Of a DNA stretch of 64,000 nt, positions 55,840 through 64,000 are shown in pieces (position 1 is the stretch's first letter; the number at the start of each line of letters is the position of its first letter). Position numbers and translations under genes: made by a program. The stretch lies in assembly GCF_024978135.1 (NCBI RefSeq), contig NZ_JANTEZ010000006.1:1-64000 (forward strand), given 5' to 3'. A model generated the notes under the pieces. That model made no database searches, was not told the DNA's origin, and worked only from the letters and a program-made list of their open reading frames with translations. Source of the DNA: Herbiconiux gentiana. Lineage in GTDB: Bacteria; Actinomycetota; Actinomycetes; Actinomycetales; Microbacteriaceae.

Positions 55840-56532
55840 TCAGAGAGAAGGATTCGCGGCGAGCGCCCGAGGCGGCCCCCGGTGCCCGAGGCTCCCGAGC
55901 GCGAACATCCACTCCTTCAGCACCGGCCCCACCGCGACGCTGAACGTGCGCAACCGGTGGACCAGCGATGAATTCTCGGTGACCGCCGCGTGCAGCCCGG
56001 CCACCAGACGGGCGAGGGTCACACCGGCGACCCGCCCGGCGAGCACCCGCACGGGCTCCCAGACCCGGTGCCGGCCGAGCTCCAGGAGCCGCCGAGCGAC
56101 GAGTTCGCCGCGGGCGAGCACCAGCACCGTCAGCACCGCGGCCACGGCGTGCGACGCCCACATCCAGCCGGAGTCGTGGCTGTGCGTCGGAGCGGCGAGA
56201 GTGCTCTGCAGAGCATCCGGAACCAGGGTCGAGAACGACCGGCCGTGGTGATGGGCGGTCGCGACGGTGAGCCCCGAGCCGGAACCCGCCCCGACCCCGA
56301 AGAGCAGGTGGAAGGCGAACTGGCTGGTCGGGACGGCTATGGCGAGCCGGGGCAACGAGAGCCGGCGGCCCGCCAACGCGACGCAGACGATCGCGGCGAA
56401 TGCGGCGGCGAGCGCCGCACCCACGACCCCGGGTGCCCCGCCCCCGGCCGCCACGTGCGACAGGGCCGCGAGGAACAGGGCGACAGCGGCGGCGGCGAGG
56501 CCGCGCCCGGCCCTCGTCGCTCTGCTCGTCAT
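55840..56532 (-). CDS. His-containing membrane protein of the copper operon, function unknown
   Basis: The 230-residue protein has about five membrane segments (about 10-30, 35-52, 60-78, 122-140 and 155-172). An outer loop is rich in His (ATAHHHGRSF, APTHSHDSGWMWASH). A long cytoplasmic tail ends in ALKEWMFALGSLGHRGPP-like sequence. Its place at the head of the YcnI-CopC cluster and its His residues suggest copper handling, perhaps in the role of CopD, but no CopD signature is seen. Start ATG 56532 has TAAGAT 6 nt upstream. Confidence 0.65.
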   Translation of the reverse strand: MTSRATRAGRGLAAAAVALFLAALSHVAAGGGAPGVVGAALAAAFAAIVCVALAGRRLSLPRLAIAVPTSQFAFHLLFGVGAGSGSGLTVATAHHHGRSFSTLVPDALQSTLAAPTHSHDSGWMWASHAVAAVLTVLVLARGELVARRLLELGRHRVWEPVRVLAGRVAGVTLARLVAGLHAAVTENSSLVHRLRTFSVAVGPVLKEWMFALGSLGHRGPPRALAANPSL

Positions 56533-56537
56533 AACTC

Positions 56538-56587
56538 GATCTTAAGTCGGGAAACGAACTCTCCCGACGCGGGCTTGACTTAAGATC
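56538..56587. promoter_or_regulatory. Symmetric divergent regulatory region (GACTTAAGATC inverted pair)
   Basis: Two 11-bp arms, GATCTTAAGTC (56538-56548) and GACTTAAGATC (56577-56587), are perfect complements. Each contains a -10-like TAAGAT, one reading left to the copper-operon gene and one reading right towards the sigma-factor gene. A second inverted repeat, GTCGGGA (56546-56552) and TCCCGAC (56562-56568), is nested inside. The right arm also carries TTGACT at 56575-56580. Confidence 0.6.
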
Positions 56588-56645
56588 TGACAGACGAGAA
56601 GTTAGACGAACTAGATACATGGCGTTAAAGACAGCGAATGTCAAC

Positions 56646-56667
56646 CCCCCTTGGCCCCATTAGGGGG
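56646..56667 (+). other. Small GC hairpin in the sigma-factor leader region
   Basis: CCCCCT and AGGGGG pair across a 10-nt loop. The remaining bases to 56780 hold a TAGCCT hexamer (56695-56700) as a possible second promoter, and GGAG before the ATG. Confidence 0.35.
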
Positions 56668-56780
56668 CACAACCCGAGGCGGGCTAGCCTGCCGATACGA
56701 CCTGATCGAACGCACCGCCCCGCACGACTCGGAGCGGTCGCAGTGCAAGTGAAGTAGTCGAAGTAGACACGGAGATCAAC

Positions 56781-57755
56781 ATGTCACGCACCGCAGTCAC
56801 GACCGCCCCCGAGATCGACGACGCCGAGCCCCAGGCCCGCCTCAGTGACATCCGTGGGGCCTCCGAAGACCCCGTGAAGGACTACCTGCGCCAGATCGGC
56901 CGCACGGCCCTCCTCACCGCCGAGGACGAGGTCGACCTCGGCCGCCGCATCGAGGTCGGCGTGATCGCCGACGCGAAGCTCGCCGAGAACCCCGTCATCG
57001 ACGCCACCCTCAAGCGCGAACTCCAGTACCTCGCCCGCGACGGCCAGGCGGCGAAGCGCCAGCTGATCCAGGCGAACCTCCGCCTCGTGGTCTCCATCGC
57101 CAAGCGCTACCTCGAGCGCGGCCTGCCCTTCCTCGACCTGATCCAGGAGGGCAACATCGGCCTCGTGCGGGCCGTCGAGAAGTTCGACTACCAGGCCGGC
57201 TTCAAGTTCTCGACCTACGGCTCCTGGTGGATCAAGCAGTCCATCAACCGCGCCCTCGCCGACAGCGGCCGCATCATCCGCATCCCCGTGCACACCTCGG
57301 AGAAGATCTCCTCCATCACGCGCATGCAGCGCCGGCTGATGATCGAGCTGGGCCGCGAGCCCTCCATCGACGAGGTCGCCGCCGCGGTCGACCTGCCGCC
57401 GGCCAAGGTGCAGGAGCTGATCCGCCACGGTCGCGACACGGTCTCCATCCACACGCCGGTGGGCGACGACGACGCCGAGCTCGGCGACCTCATTGAGGAC
57501 ACCACGCAGGCCCAGCCCTTCGACGCGGCCGCCGCCTCGCTGCAGCACCACGACCTCTCGGTCGCACTGGCCACCCTGCCTCCTCGCGAGGCCCGGGTTG
57601 TCTGCATGCGCTTCGGCCTCGACGGCGAAGACCCCATGTCGTTCGACCAGATCGGCGACGTGCTCGGGGTCTCCCGCGAGCGTGCCCGCCAGATCCAGCG
57701 TCGCGCGCTCGGCATGCTGCGCGACGAGGCCCTGCACGACTACCTGATCGCCTGA
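56781..57755 (+). CDS. Group-2 RNA polymerase sigma-70 factor (SigB/HrdB-like)
   Basis: The 324-residue sigma factor has regions 1.2 ([29 protein letters not shown]), 2.1-2.4 ([40 protein letters not shown] then [17 protein letters not shown]), 3 and 4.2 ([26 protein letters not shown]). It lacks the long region 1.1 of the primary sigma, and its size suits a non-essential stationary-phase or stress sigma. GGAG precedes ATG 56781. A UvrA-like gene follows after 29 nt, so DNA repair may be under the same transcript. Confidence 0.93.
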   Translation: MSRTAVTTAPEIDDAEPQARLSDIRGASEDPVKDYLRQIGRTALLTAEDEVDLGRRIEVGVIADAKLAENPVIDATLKRELQYLARDGQAAKRQLIQANLRLVVSIAKRYLERGLPFLDLIQEGNIGLVRAVEKFDYQAGFKFSTYGSWWIKQSINRALADSGRIIRIPVHTSEKISSITRMQRRLMIELGREPSIDEVAAAVDLPPAKVQELIRHGRDTVSIHTPVGDDDAELGDLIEDTTQAQPFDAAAASLQHHDLSVALATLPPREARVVCMRFGLDGEDPMSFDQIGDVLGVSRERARQIQRRALGMLRDEALHDYLIA

Positions 57756-57784
57756 CTCTGAATCCCCACACGCCCCTCGACCTC

Positions 57785-60379
57785 GTGCAGGTGCGAGGGG
57801 CCCGTGAGCACAACCTGCAGGGCGTCGACGTGGATCTTCCACGCGACGCCCTCGTGGCGTTCACCGGCGTCTCGGGTTCGGGCAAGAGCTCCCTCGCCTT
57901 CGGCACGCTCTACGCCGAGGCCCAGCGCCGGTACTTCGAGTCGGTCGCGCCCTACGCACGCAGGCTGATCGACCAGGTCGGCGTGGCCGACGTCGACTCG
58001 ATCGAGGGCCTGCCGCCCGCCGTCGCCCTGCCGCAGCAGCGCTCGGGTGGCAGCGCCCGGTCGTCGGTCGGCAGCGCCACGACCATCTTCAGCGTGCTGC
58101 GCATGCTGTTCTCCCGGGTGGGCACGTATCCGCCGGGAGCGCCGATGCTCTACGCCGAGGACTTCTCGCCCAACACGGTGCAGGGCGCCTGCCCCACCTG
58201 CCACGGCATCGGCCGCGTGTTCGACGTGCCGCTCGAGCTCATGGTGCCCGACGACTCGCTGAGCATCCGCGACGGAGCCCTTGCGGCCTGGCCCACCGCC
58301 TGGCACGGTAAGCAGCTGCGCGACAGCCTGATCTCGCTCGGCTACGACGTCGACGTGCCCTGGCGCGAGCTCTCGGAGGAGCAGCGCAACTGGGCCCTGT
58401 TCACCGACGAGTCGCCGCAGGTGCCGATCTTCACCGACCGCTCGCCGGCCGAGGTGCGCAAGGCGGTCGCGGCCGGTCGGCAGCCGCGCTACATGAGCAC
58501 CTTCCTCGGGGTGCGGCGTTACGTGCTCGACACCTTCGCGAATTCCAAGAGCGCCCGGATGCGCGAGCGCGCCTCGACGTTCATGCGCAGTGTGCCGTGC
58601 CCGAGCTGCGGCGGCAGTCGCCTCAAGCCCGAGGCCCTGGCCGTGACCTTCGAGGGGCGCACCATCGTCGAGGTCGCCGGGATGCCGCTCGACGAGGTCG
58701 CCGCGATGATGGCCGTCGCGCTGGAGCCGGACTGGGAGCCGCTGGACCGCCCCACCGGGCCGGTCGCCGCCTCCGCCGGGCCGGCCGCCGAACCGCTCGC
58801 CCCCGAGAAGCGCCTGGCCGCCCAGCGGCTGATCGCCGAGCTGCTCGCCCGGCTGTCGCCGATCACCGATCTCGGCCTGGGCTACCTGTCGCTCGACCGC
58901 ACCACCGCGACCCTCTCCTCGGGCGAGCTGCAGCGGATGCGCCTGGCCACGCAGGTGCTCTCGCAGCTGTTCGGCGTGGTGTTCGTGCTCGACGAGCCGT
59001 CGGCGGGGCTGCACCCGGCCGATACCACCGCGCTGCTCGGCATCCTGCGGCGGCTGCGGGACAGCGGCAACACGGTGTTCTTCGTCGAGCACTCGCTCGA
59101 CGTCATCCGCGAGGCCGACTGGATCGTCGACATCGGCCCGGGCCCCGGTGTCGAAGGTGGACGGGTGGTCTACTCGGGCGAGCTCGAGGGGCTGCGCGAC
59201 GCCGAGGAGTCGGTTACGCGTCGGTATCTGTTCGGCGCGGAGGGTGGGTCGGCGGGAGGGCGCCGCCTCGCATCCGGCCCTCGAGCCGCCGACGTTTGGC
59301 TGGAGCTCGACGGCGTGACCCGGAACAACCTCGACGGTCTGTCGACGGCGTTCCCGGTGGGCTGCCTGACGGCGGTCACGGGCGTCTCGGGATCGGGCAA
59401 GTCGACGCTGGTGAACCAGGCGGTGCCCGAGCTGCTGCGCGCCGGACTGGCCAGCGAGGTCGAGGAGCGGGAGGACGCGGCAGGAGCCGAGCCCTCGGCC
59501 GGGGAGGCGGCGGCCGACAGCCTGCTGCTCACCCCCGCTCCCGTCGCCACGGCGGGGCGAGCGTCCGGGCCGGTCGAGCGGCTGCGCCGGGTCGTTCAGG
59601 TCAGCCAGAAGCCGATCGGCCGCACGCCGCGGTCCAACGTGGCGACGTACACGGGGCTGTTCGACCGCATCCGCACGCTGTTCGCCGCGACCCCCGAGGC
59701 ACGACGGCGGCGCTACGCGGCGAGCCGCTTCTCGTTCAACCTGCCGAGCGGCCGGTGCCCCACCTGCAAGGGCGAGGGCACGATGGAGGTCGAGCTGCTC
59801 TTCCTGCCGACGGTGCACGCGCCGTGCAGCACCTGCCACGGGGCGCGGTACAACGAGGAGACGCTCGAGATCCGGTTCGAGGGGGCGACGATCGCCGAGG
59901 TGCTCGGGCTCAGCGTGCGTCGCGCCCGTGAACTGTTCGACGGCGACGCCGAGGCGGTGCGGCACCTGGATGCCCTGCTCGACGTCGGGCTCGGCTACGT
60001 GGCCCTCGGCCAGCCGGCGACCGAGCTTTCCGGCGGCGAGGCGCAGCGGGTGAAGCTCGCCTCGGAGCTGCGGCGGGTGCAGCGCGGAGACACGCTGTAC
60101 CTGCTCGACGAGCCGACCTCGGGCCTGCACCCGGCCGACACCGACCGGCTGCTGGAGCACCTGCAGCGCCTGGTCGACGGCGGCAACACGGTGATCATGG
60201 TGGAGCACGACATGCGCGTGGTGGCGCAGGCCGACTGGGTGATCGACCTGGGGCCCGGCGCGGGTGAGGCGGGCGGCAGGGTGATGGTCGCCGGCACCCC
60301 GGGCGAGGTGGCGCGGGCGGCGGACAGCGTCACGGCACCCTTCCTGGCGGCCGCCCTCGACGCCGCCGCGGCCGGCTGA
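57785..60379 (+). CDS. UvrA-like ABC-type DNA-damage ATPase (UvrA2 class)
   Basis: The 864-residue protein has two ABC modules. The first has Walker [10 protein letters not shown] (about 28-36), zinc Cys pairs [11 protein letters not shown] and [25 protein letters not shown] and [15 protein letters not shown]. The second has [22 protein letters not shown] / [24 protein letters not shown] and [15 protein letters not shown]. It is about 100 residues shorter than housekeeping UvrA (usually 940-960), with the insertion and UvrB-binding parts reduced. This is typical of the UvrA2/drug-resistance class. The start is GTG 57785, 29 nt after the sigma-factor stop. Confidence 0.9.
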   Translation: MQVRGAREHNLQGVDVDLPRDALVAFTGVSGSGKSSLAFGTLYAEAQRRYFESVAPYARRLIDQVGVADVDSIEGLPPAVALPQQRSGGSARSSVGSATTIFSVLRMLFSRVGTYPPGAPMLYAEDFSPNTVQGACPTCHGIGRVFDVPLELMVPDDSLSIRDGALAAWPTAWHGKQLRDSLISLGYDVDVPWRELSEEQRNWALFTDESPQVPIFTDRSPAEVRKAVAAGRQPRYMSTFLGVRRYVLDTFANSKSARMRERASTFMRSVPCPSCGGSRLKPEALAVTFEGRTIVEVAGMPLDEVAAMMAVALEPDWEPLDRPTGPVAASAGPAAEPLAPEKRLAAQRLIAELLARLSPITDLGLGYLSLDRTTATLSSGELQRMRLATQVLSQLFGVVFVLDEPSAGLHPADTTALLGILRRLRDSGNTVFFVEHSLDVIREADWIVDIGPGPGVEGGRVVYSGELEGLRDAEESVTRRYLFGAEGGSAGGRRLASGPRAADVWLELDGVTRNNLDGLSTAFPVGCLTAVTGVSGSGKSTLVNQAVPELLRAGLASEVEEREDAAGAEPSAGEAAADSLLLTPAPVATAGRASGPVERLRRVVQVSQKPIGRTPRSNVATYTGLFDRIRTLFAATPEARRRRYAASRFSFNLPSGRCPTCKGEGTMEVELLFLPTVHAPCSTCHGARYNEETLEIRFEGATIAEVLGLSVRRARELFDGDAEAVRHLDALLDVGLGYVALGQPATELSGGEAQRVKLASELRRVQRGDTLYLLDEPTSGLHPADTDRLLEHLQRLVDGGNTVIMVEHDMRVVAQADWVIDLGPGAGEAGGRVMVAGTPGEVARAADSVTAPFLAAALDAAAAG

Positions 60380-60419
60380 GCGCGCCCGAAACCCGCCGCG
60401 GCCCCCTCTCGCCCGGCGC

Positions 60420-61745
60420 CTAGCTGCGGGCCGCCCCCGTCGCGCGATGGCGGCGCCACCGGCGCACCAGCAGCCGGCCGAGCAGCCCCAGCGCCACCAC
60501 CGCGGCGCCCGCGACGACCGAGGGCAGGGGCAGCGTCACCACGAGCACCACGCACCCCACCGCGCCGAGGAGCTGCAGGGCGCGCGGGTACCGCCGCGCA
60601 TCCGCCGCCTGGGTGAACGCCGCCAGGTTCGCCACGAAGTAGTAGAGCAGCACCCCGAACGACGAGAACCCGATCGCCCCGCGCAGGTCGACGCTCAGCA
60701 CGATCACCACCACCACCGCGCCGAGCACGAGTTCGGCCCGCCGGGGCACCCGGTAGCGCGGATGCACGGCGGTGAGCCCCCGCGGCAGGTCGCCCTCCCT
60801 GGCCATCGCCAGCGTGGTGCGGCCCACCCCGGCGACCAGCGCGAGCAGCGCTCCGAGGCACGCCAGCGCGGCACCCACCCTCACGACGGGAGCGGCCCAG
60901 TCCCACCCGTTCGCGCGCACGACCGCCACGAGCGGATCCGCCTGCCCCGCCAGCCCGCCCGGCCCCAGCGCGCCGAGCGCGACGGCGGCGATCACGGCGT
61001 AGAGGGCCAGCGCGATGCCGAACGCGATGGCGACGGCCCGCGGGATCGTGCGCGCCGGGTCGCGCACCTCCTCCCCCAGGGTCGCGATGCGGGCGTAGCC
61101 GGCGAAGGCGAAGAACAGCAGCCCGGCCGCCTGCAGCACGCCGTACGCGGTGGGCTCGCCGATCGCGAGGCCGCCGGCGGCGCCGCCTGCGCCCGCGCCA
61201 CCGACCTCGCCCGAACCGCCGGCTCCCACCCCCGCACCGCCCGCACCCGCGACCCCCGACGCCACCACGAGCAGAAGCACCGCCACCACCGCGACCACCA
61301 GCACCCGCGCCACCCGGGCGGTGCGCGTGATGCCGAACGCGTTCACGGCCACGAGCGCCACCACGGCGAGCGCCGCCACCGGACGCTGCCACGCAGCCGG
61401 CACCGCGTACGCCGCGAACGCCAGCGCCATCGCGGCGCAGCTCGCCGTCTTGCCGATCACGAAGCACCACCCCGCGGCGAACCCCCACCACTCCCCCAGG
61501 CGCTCGCGTCCGTAGACGTAGGTGCCGCCGGCCGCCGGGTACTGCGCGGCCAGCTGCGCCGACGAGCTCGCGTTCGCGTAGGCCACGACGGCGGCCACCA
61601 GCAGCGCGACGAGCAGCAGCGACCCGGCGGCCGCCGCGGCCGGAGCGAGCGCCGAGAAGATGCCCGCCCCGATCATGGCGGCGAGCCCGATCACGACGGC
61701 GTCGCCGAGCCCCAACCGCCGGTCGAGGGGTGCAGACGTGCTCAC
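60420..61745 (-). CDS. APC family amino-acid permease
   Basis: The 441-residue permease has twelve helices, with the opening LGLGDAVVIGLAAMIGAGIFSALAPAA (substrate-binding GAGIF loop) and helix 6 region FAFAGYARIATLGEEVRDPARTIPRAV. This is typical of basic/neutral amino-acid or amine permeases of the APC family. A Gly/Ala-rich insertion (VAGAGGAGVGAGGSGEVGG) lies in the loop after helix 5, near residue 170. Start GTG 61745 has TAGGGT 6 nt upstream. It converges with the UvrA-like gene; 40 bp lie between. Confidence 0.9.
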   Translation of the reverse strand: MSTSAPLDRRLGLGDAVVIGLAAMIGAGIFSALAPAAAAAGSLLLVALLVAAVVAYANASSSAQLAAQYPAAGGTYVYGRERLGEWWGFAAGWCFVIGKTASCAAMALAFAAYAVPAAWQRPVAALAVVALVAVNAFGITRTARVARVLVVAVVAVLLLVVASGVAGAGGAGVGAGGSGEVGGAGAGGAAGGLAIGEPTAYGVLQAAGLLFFAFAGYARIATLGEEVRDPARTIPRAVAIAFGIALALYAVIAAVALGALGPGGLAGQADPLVAVVRANGWDWAAPVVRVGAALACLGALLALVAGVGRTTLAMAREGDLPRGLTAVHPRYRVPRRAELVLGAVVVVIVLSVDLRGAIGFSSFGVLLYYFVANLAAFTQAADARRYPRALQLLGAVGCVVLVVTLPLPSVVAGAAVVALGLLGRLLVRRWRRHRATGAARS

Positions 61746-61751
61746 GCCCGC

Positions 61752-61757
61752 ACCCTA
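61752..61757 (-). promoter_or_regulatory. -10 hexamer TAGGGT of the APC permease gene (leaderless)
   Basis: On the minus strand TAGGGT is followed by GCGGGC and GTG 61745. Confidence 0.6.
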
Positions 61758-61850
61758 CCCCGCCCCCGTGAACGGCGGACGACCCGCACCCGCGATCCAG
61801 CCCGGCGGCCCCGCCCGCCGGTCACCACCCGCCGGCCCCCACCCGCCGCC

Positions 61851-63209
61851 TCAGAGCCGCGGCACCGGCACGAGGCCCGCGATGATCGAGTGCCCCCGCG
61901 CCGAGAAGTGGATCCCGTCGGCGTTCACGTCGGCCCTCAGCAGCGACGGCTGCAGCGGGTCGCGCAGCGCGTAGTCGGCGTCGATCACCCGGTCGATCCC
62001 GGCCGGCACCAGCGCGAGCCATGCGTTCCAATCGAGCCGGGTCTGCTCCTCGGCCGGGCCGAGATCGCGGGGCGGCTCCGTCAGGGCGTACACCCGCGCA
62101 TCCGGCCAGGATCGATGCACCGTCGCCACCATCCCCGCCCAGTCGCGCTGGATGTCGGCCAGCGGGCGGCCGTGCGCGATGTCGTTCGACGCGGTCCAGA
62201 TGGTCACGACGTCGGGGTCGAGCTCGCCGTACTCGTCCCACTTCGCCGAGCCGGGTGCGAACACCGGGGTCTGCGCGCCCGGCGACGCGAACGTCACCGC
62301 GGCCGCGTCGTTCGACAGCGCCCACTGCTGCGGCCACGCCGTGGCCTGCCCGCGGGTGGGCGAGGCCGCCTCGTCGTAGCTGCCCGGCGCGTTCAGCGAG
62401 TGCCCGATGCTCACCAGCACCGGCACGTCGGGATCGACGCGGTACTCGATCCAGACGTCGAAGTAGCCGAGCGACACCGCCTGCCCGACCGGCCCGCTCG
62501 CGGCGAAGCGCTGCGAGGCCCCGCCGGTGTCGAGCCACGAGACCCCGGGTGTCGTGGCCAGGGTCGCCCCCGCCGGCGCCGTGAAGCCGAGCGCGAGCAG
62601 GTAGCCCGTGTGCGCCTCGAGGGCGAACCGGTCGGGTTCGATCCAGTCGGTCACCACCCCCTCCGCCGCCAGGTTCACGGTTCCCGAGACCCCCACGGGC
62701 GCGCCCTCGAACTCGCCGCTGAGACCGGTGACGGATGCTCCTCCCGCCCCGATCGGCGACGCCGCCTGCTCCCCCACCGCCATGCCCGTGATCGTCACGG
62801 GGTCGGTGAACACCTGCTCGGTGTCGAACTGCCAGTTGCGGAGATGCACCCGGAACGCCGTCGCGTCGGCACCCAGCTCGAACGGCACCCGCATGGCGGC
62901 GTCCAGCCGCGCCGAAGGGCTCGGCACGGCGTGGTCGATGGTGTGGCCGAAGCTGTAGTCGACCGTGCGTTCGGGGCTGCCGGCCTGCCGTCGAAGCGTC
63001 AGCCCCGACGGACCCGGCCCGTCGGCGACGAGGGTCGGCTCGGGGGCCGGCTCCGACGCGACCGCCCAGACCGAGATCCCGGAGGCCACCAGGGCGAGCG
63101 CCGCGCACGCGGCCGTGATGCCGATCAGCAGCCGGGGCCGGCGCTCCGCGATCCCCCGCACCCGCGAGCGCGCGGCTCCGATGCGCTCCCGGGCGGGCCG
63201 TCGTTCCAT
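61851..63209 (-). CDS. Membrane-anchored SGNH/GDSL hydrolase (variant block I)
   Basis: The 452-residue protein has an Arg-rich start and one membrane anchor (about 27-52). An N-terminal beta-rich domain of about 200 residues follows, then an SGNH hydrolase domain. Block I reads V-S-I-G269-H270-S271-L-N instead of GDS. Block III has Asn342-Asp343 (TASNDIAHG), and block V has Asp431-x-x-His434 (DGIHFSARGH). Ser271, Asp431 and His434 can form the catalytic triad. Cell-wall glycan or ester substrates are likely. Start ATG 63209 has TACACT 6 nt upstream. Confidence 0.82.
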   Translation of the reverse strand: MERRPARERIGAARSRVRGIAERRPRLLIGITAACAALALVASGISVWAVASEPAPEPTLVADGPGPSGLTLRRQAGSPERTVDYSFGHTIDHAVPSPSARLDAAMRVPFELGADATAFRVHLRNWQFDTEQVFTDPVTITGMAVGEQAASPIGAGGASVTGLSGEFEGAPVGVSGTVNLAAEGVVTDWIEPDRFALEAHTGYLLALGFTAPAGATLATTPGVSWLDTGGASQRFAASGPVGQAVSLGYFDVWIEYRVDPDVPVLVSIGHSLNAPGSYDEAASPTRGQATAWPQQWALSNDAAAVTFASPGAQTPVFAPGSAKWDEYGELDPDVVTIWTASNDIAHGRPLADIQRDWAGMVATVHRSWPDARVYALTEPPRDLGPAEEQTRLDWNAWLALVPAGIDRVIDADYALRDPLQPSLLRADVNADGIHFSARGHSIIAGLVPVPRL

Positions 63210-63215
63210 CCCAGC

Positions 63216-63221
63216 AGTGTA
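63216..63221 (-). promoter_or_regulatory. -10 hexamer TACACT of the SGNH hydrolase gene (leaderless)
   Basis: On the minus strand TACACT is followed by GCTGGG and ATG 63209. Confidence 0.6.
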
Positions 63222-63239
63222 GACAGACGGCCGGTCAGC

Positions 63240-64000
63240 TCACGGACGCAGCACCCAGGTCCAGATCAGCAGCATCGTCACCACGAAGCCGCTCAGGAAG
63301 TTGAACAGCAGGAAGCGCTTCCAGCCCCGGTTGGCGCTCTCGGCGTCCTCGTCCCGCACCGACCAGTAGGGCACGACGCTCAGCGCGTAGGGCAGGGCCA
63401 GCACAGCGGCGATGGGCCCTGGCCAGTCCGAAGCGAGCAGCAGCAGGCCGGCGAGCACGTAGCAGGCGAAGGCGAAGCGCACGGTCGCCCGCCCGCCGAT
63501 CACGGTCGCGATCGAGGAGATGCCGCCCTCGCGGTCGGCGACGATGTCCTGCACCGCGCCGAAGGCGTGGCTCGCCACCCCCCAGAGGAAGAAGGCACCG
63601 AGCACCGCCCAGAGGGCCGGCGTGAACACCGCCCCCGCCAGCACGAGACCGTAGACCAGCGGGCTGACGAAGTGGGTCGACGAGGTCAGCGAATCCAGGA
63701 ACGGCCGCTCCTTGAAGCGCAGCCCCTTCATGCTGTACGCGATCACGGCGAAGACGCTCACGGCCAGCACGAGCCAGGACAGGGGCGACCCGACGGCGAC
63801 GAGGTAGACGAGGAACGGGATGTTCGTGATCGCCACGGCCCAGAGCGTCACCCTGTGCAGCGACCGATCGAGCACAGCGCCCTCGACCCCGCCCTTCCGC
63901 GGGTTACGCAGGTCGGACTCGTAGTCGAAGACGTCGTTGATGCCGTACATCGCGAGGTTGTACGGGATGAGGAAGTAGATCGTGCCGAGCACGAACACCA
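63240..64000 (-). CDS. UbiA-family prenyltransferase, probable lycopene elongase (5' part beyond window)
   Basis: The visible 252 residues contain both Asp-rich metal/diphosphate motifs, NDVFDYESD near the visible start and DIVADREGG about 130 residues later, with seven or eight membrane helices. The sequence NDVFDYESDLRNPRKGGVEGAV closely resembles CrtEb/LbtBC lycopene elongases, which add C5 units to lycopene for C50 carotenoids such as decaprenoxanthin. About 40 N-terminal residues are missing at the edge. It ends the minus-strand run, so other carotenoid genes are expected to the right of the window. Confidence 0.8.
   Translation of the reverse strand, partial: VFVLGTIYFLIPYNLAMYGINDVFDYESDLRNPRKGGVEGAVLDRSLHRVTLWAVAITNIPFLVYLVAVGSPLSWLVLAVSVFAVIAYSMKGLRFKERPFLDSLTSSTHFVSPLVYGLVLAGAVFTPALWAVLGAFFLWGVASHAFGAVQDIVADREGGISSIATVIGGRATVRFAFACYVLAGLLLLASDWPGPIAAVLALPYALSVVPYWSVRDEDAESANRGWKRFLLFNFLSGFVVTMLLIWTWVLRP

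Noticed and set aside
56646-56667. Second CsoR operator before the sigma-factor gene
   Set aside because: CCCCCT and AGGGGG are separated by 10 nt and lack the flanking TA bases; the spacing does not fit the CsoR palindrome at 29763.

Overview
This window is typical of a high-GC Gram-positive chromosome, most likely a member of the Microbacteriaceae (Leifsonia/Herbiconiux-like). The evidence is very high GC with strong third-position GC bias, HspR/HAIR heat-shock control, two MptB-type mannosyltransferases, CsoR copper sensing, secreted proteins with CW_binding_2 repeats, and many promoters that look leaderless. I count 58 protein genes. Two are cut by the window edges: a repeat-rich secreted protein at the left, and a UbiA-type prenyltransferase of probable carotenoid synthesis at the right. 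I found no tRNA, rRNA, CRISPR array, insertion sequence or prophage. No gene-free stretch exceeds 300 bases.

Layout. 1-4.6 kb: secreted repeat protein, septum-formation-like protein, pyrE, NmrA-like oxidoreductase, BrkB-like membrane protein, exonuclease III. 4.6-9.6 kb: large secreted beta-propeller/CW_binding_2 protein, KimA-like permease, thioredoxin. 9.6-24 kb: accessory metabolism and regulation, including an FMN reductase with a divergent TetR gene, dienelactone hydrolase, gluconokinase, phosphoesterase, coiled-coil protein, AEC transporter, acyltransferase-SGNH protein, two SDRs, a second TetR and a two-component system. 24-34 kb: MFS transporter, ABC exporter pair, threonine aldolase, copB-csoR copper operon, DedA, nitroreductase. 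34-38.3 kb: two tandem paralogous surface proteins, each a Vgb-like propeller plus three CW_binding_2 repeats. 38.3-40.5 kb: N-domain-less ClpB. 40.6-46.3 kb: two mptB paralogues, an RlmG-like methyltransferase and two small membrane proteins with matching promoters. 46.3-51.8 kb: hspR, dnaJ, grpE, dnaK and an HtrA-like protease. 51.9-56.5 kb: UMF1 transporter, crcB pair, and a copper module (YcnI, CopC and a His-rich membrane protein). 56.8-60.4 kb: group-2 sigma factor and UvrA-like ATPase. 60.4-64 kb: APC permease, SGNH hydrolase, prenyltransferase.

Regulatory logic read from the DNA. (1) HAIR boxes precede dnaK (two) and clpB (one), so HspR should control both chaperone units. (2) A perfect CsoR-type palindrome overlaps the copB promoter, and csoR is the second gene of that operon. 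(3) The same operator, CCGGAC-N4-GTCCGG, lies between the FMN reductase and its TetR gene and, 23 kb away, upstream of the nitroreductase; this suggests a small redox regulon. (4) The two tandem surface-protein genes carry related elements at exactly the same distance from their start codons. (5) Two small membrane-protein genes share a 22-bp promoter element. (6) About fifteen genes have a TANNNT -10 hexamer 6 nt (once 7 nt) before the start codon, which indicates leaderless mRNAs.
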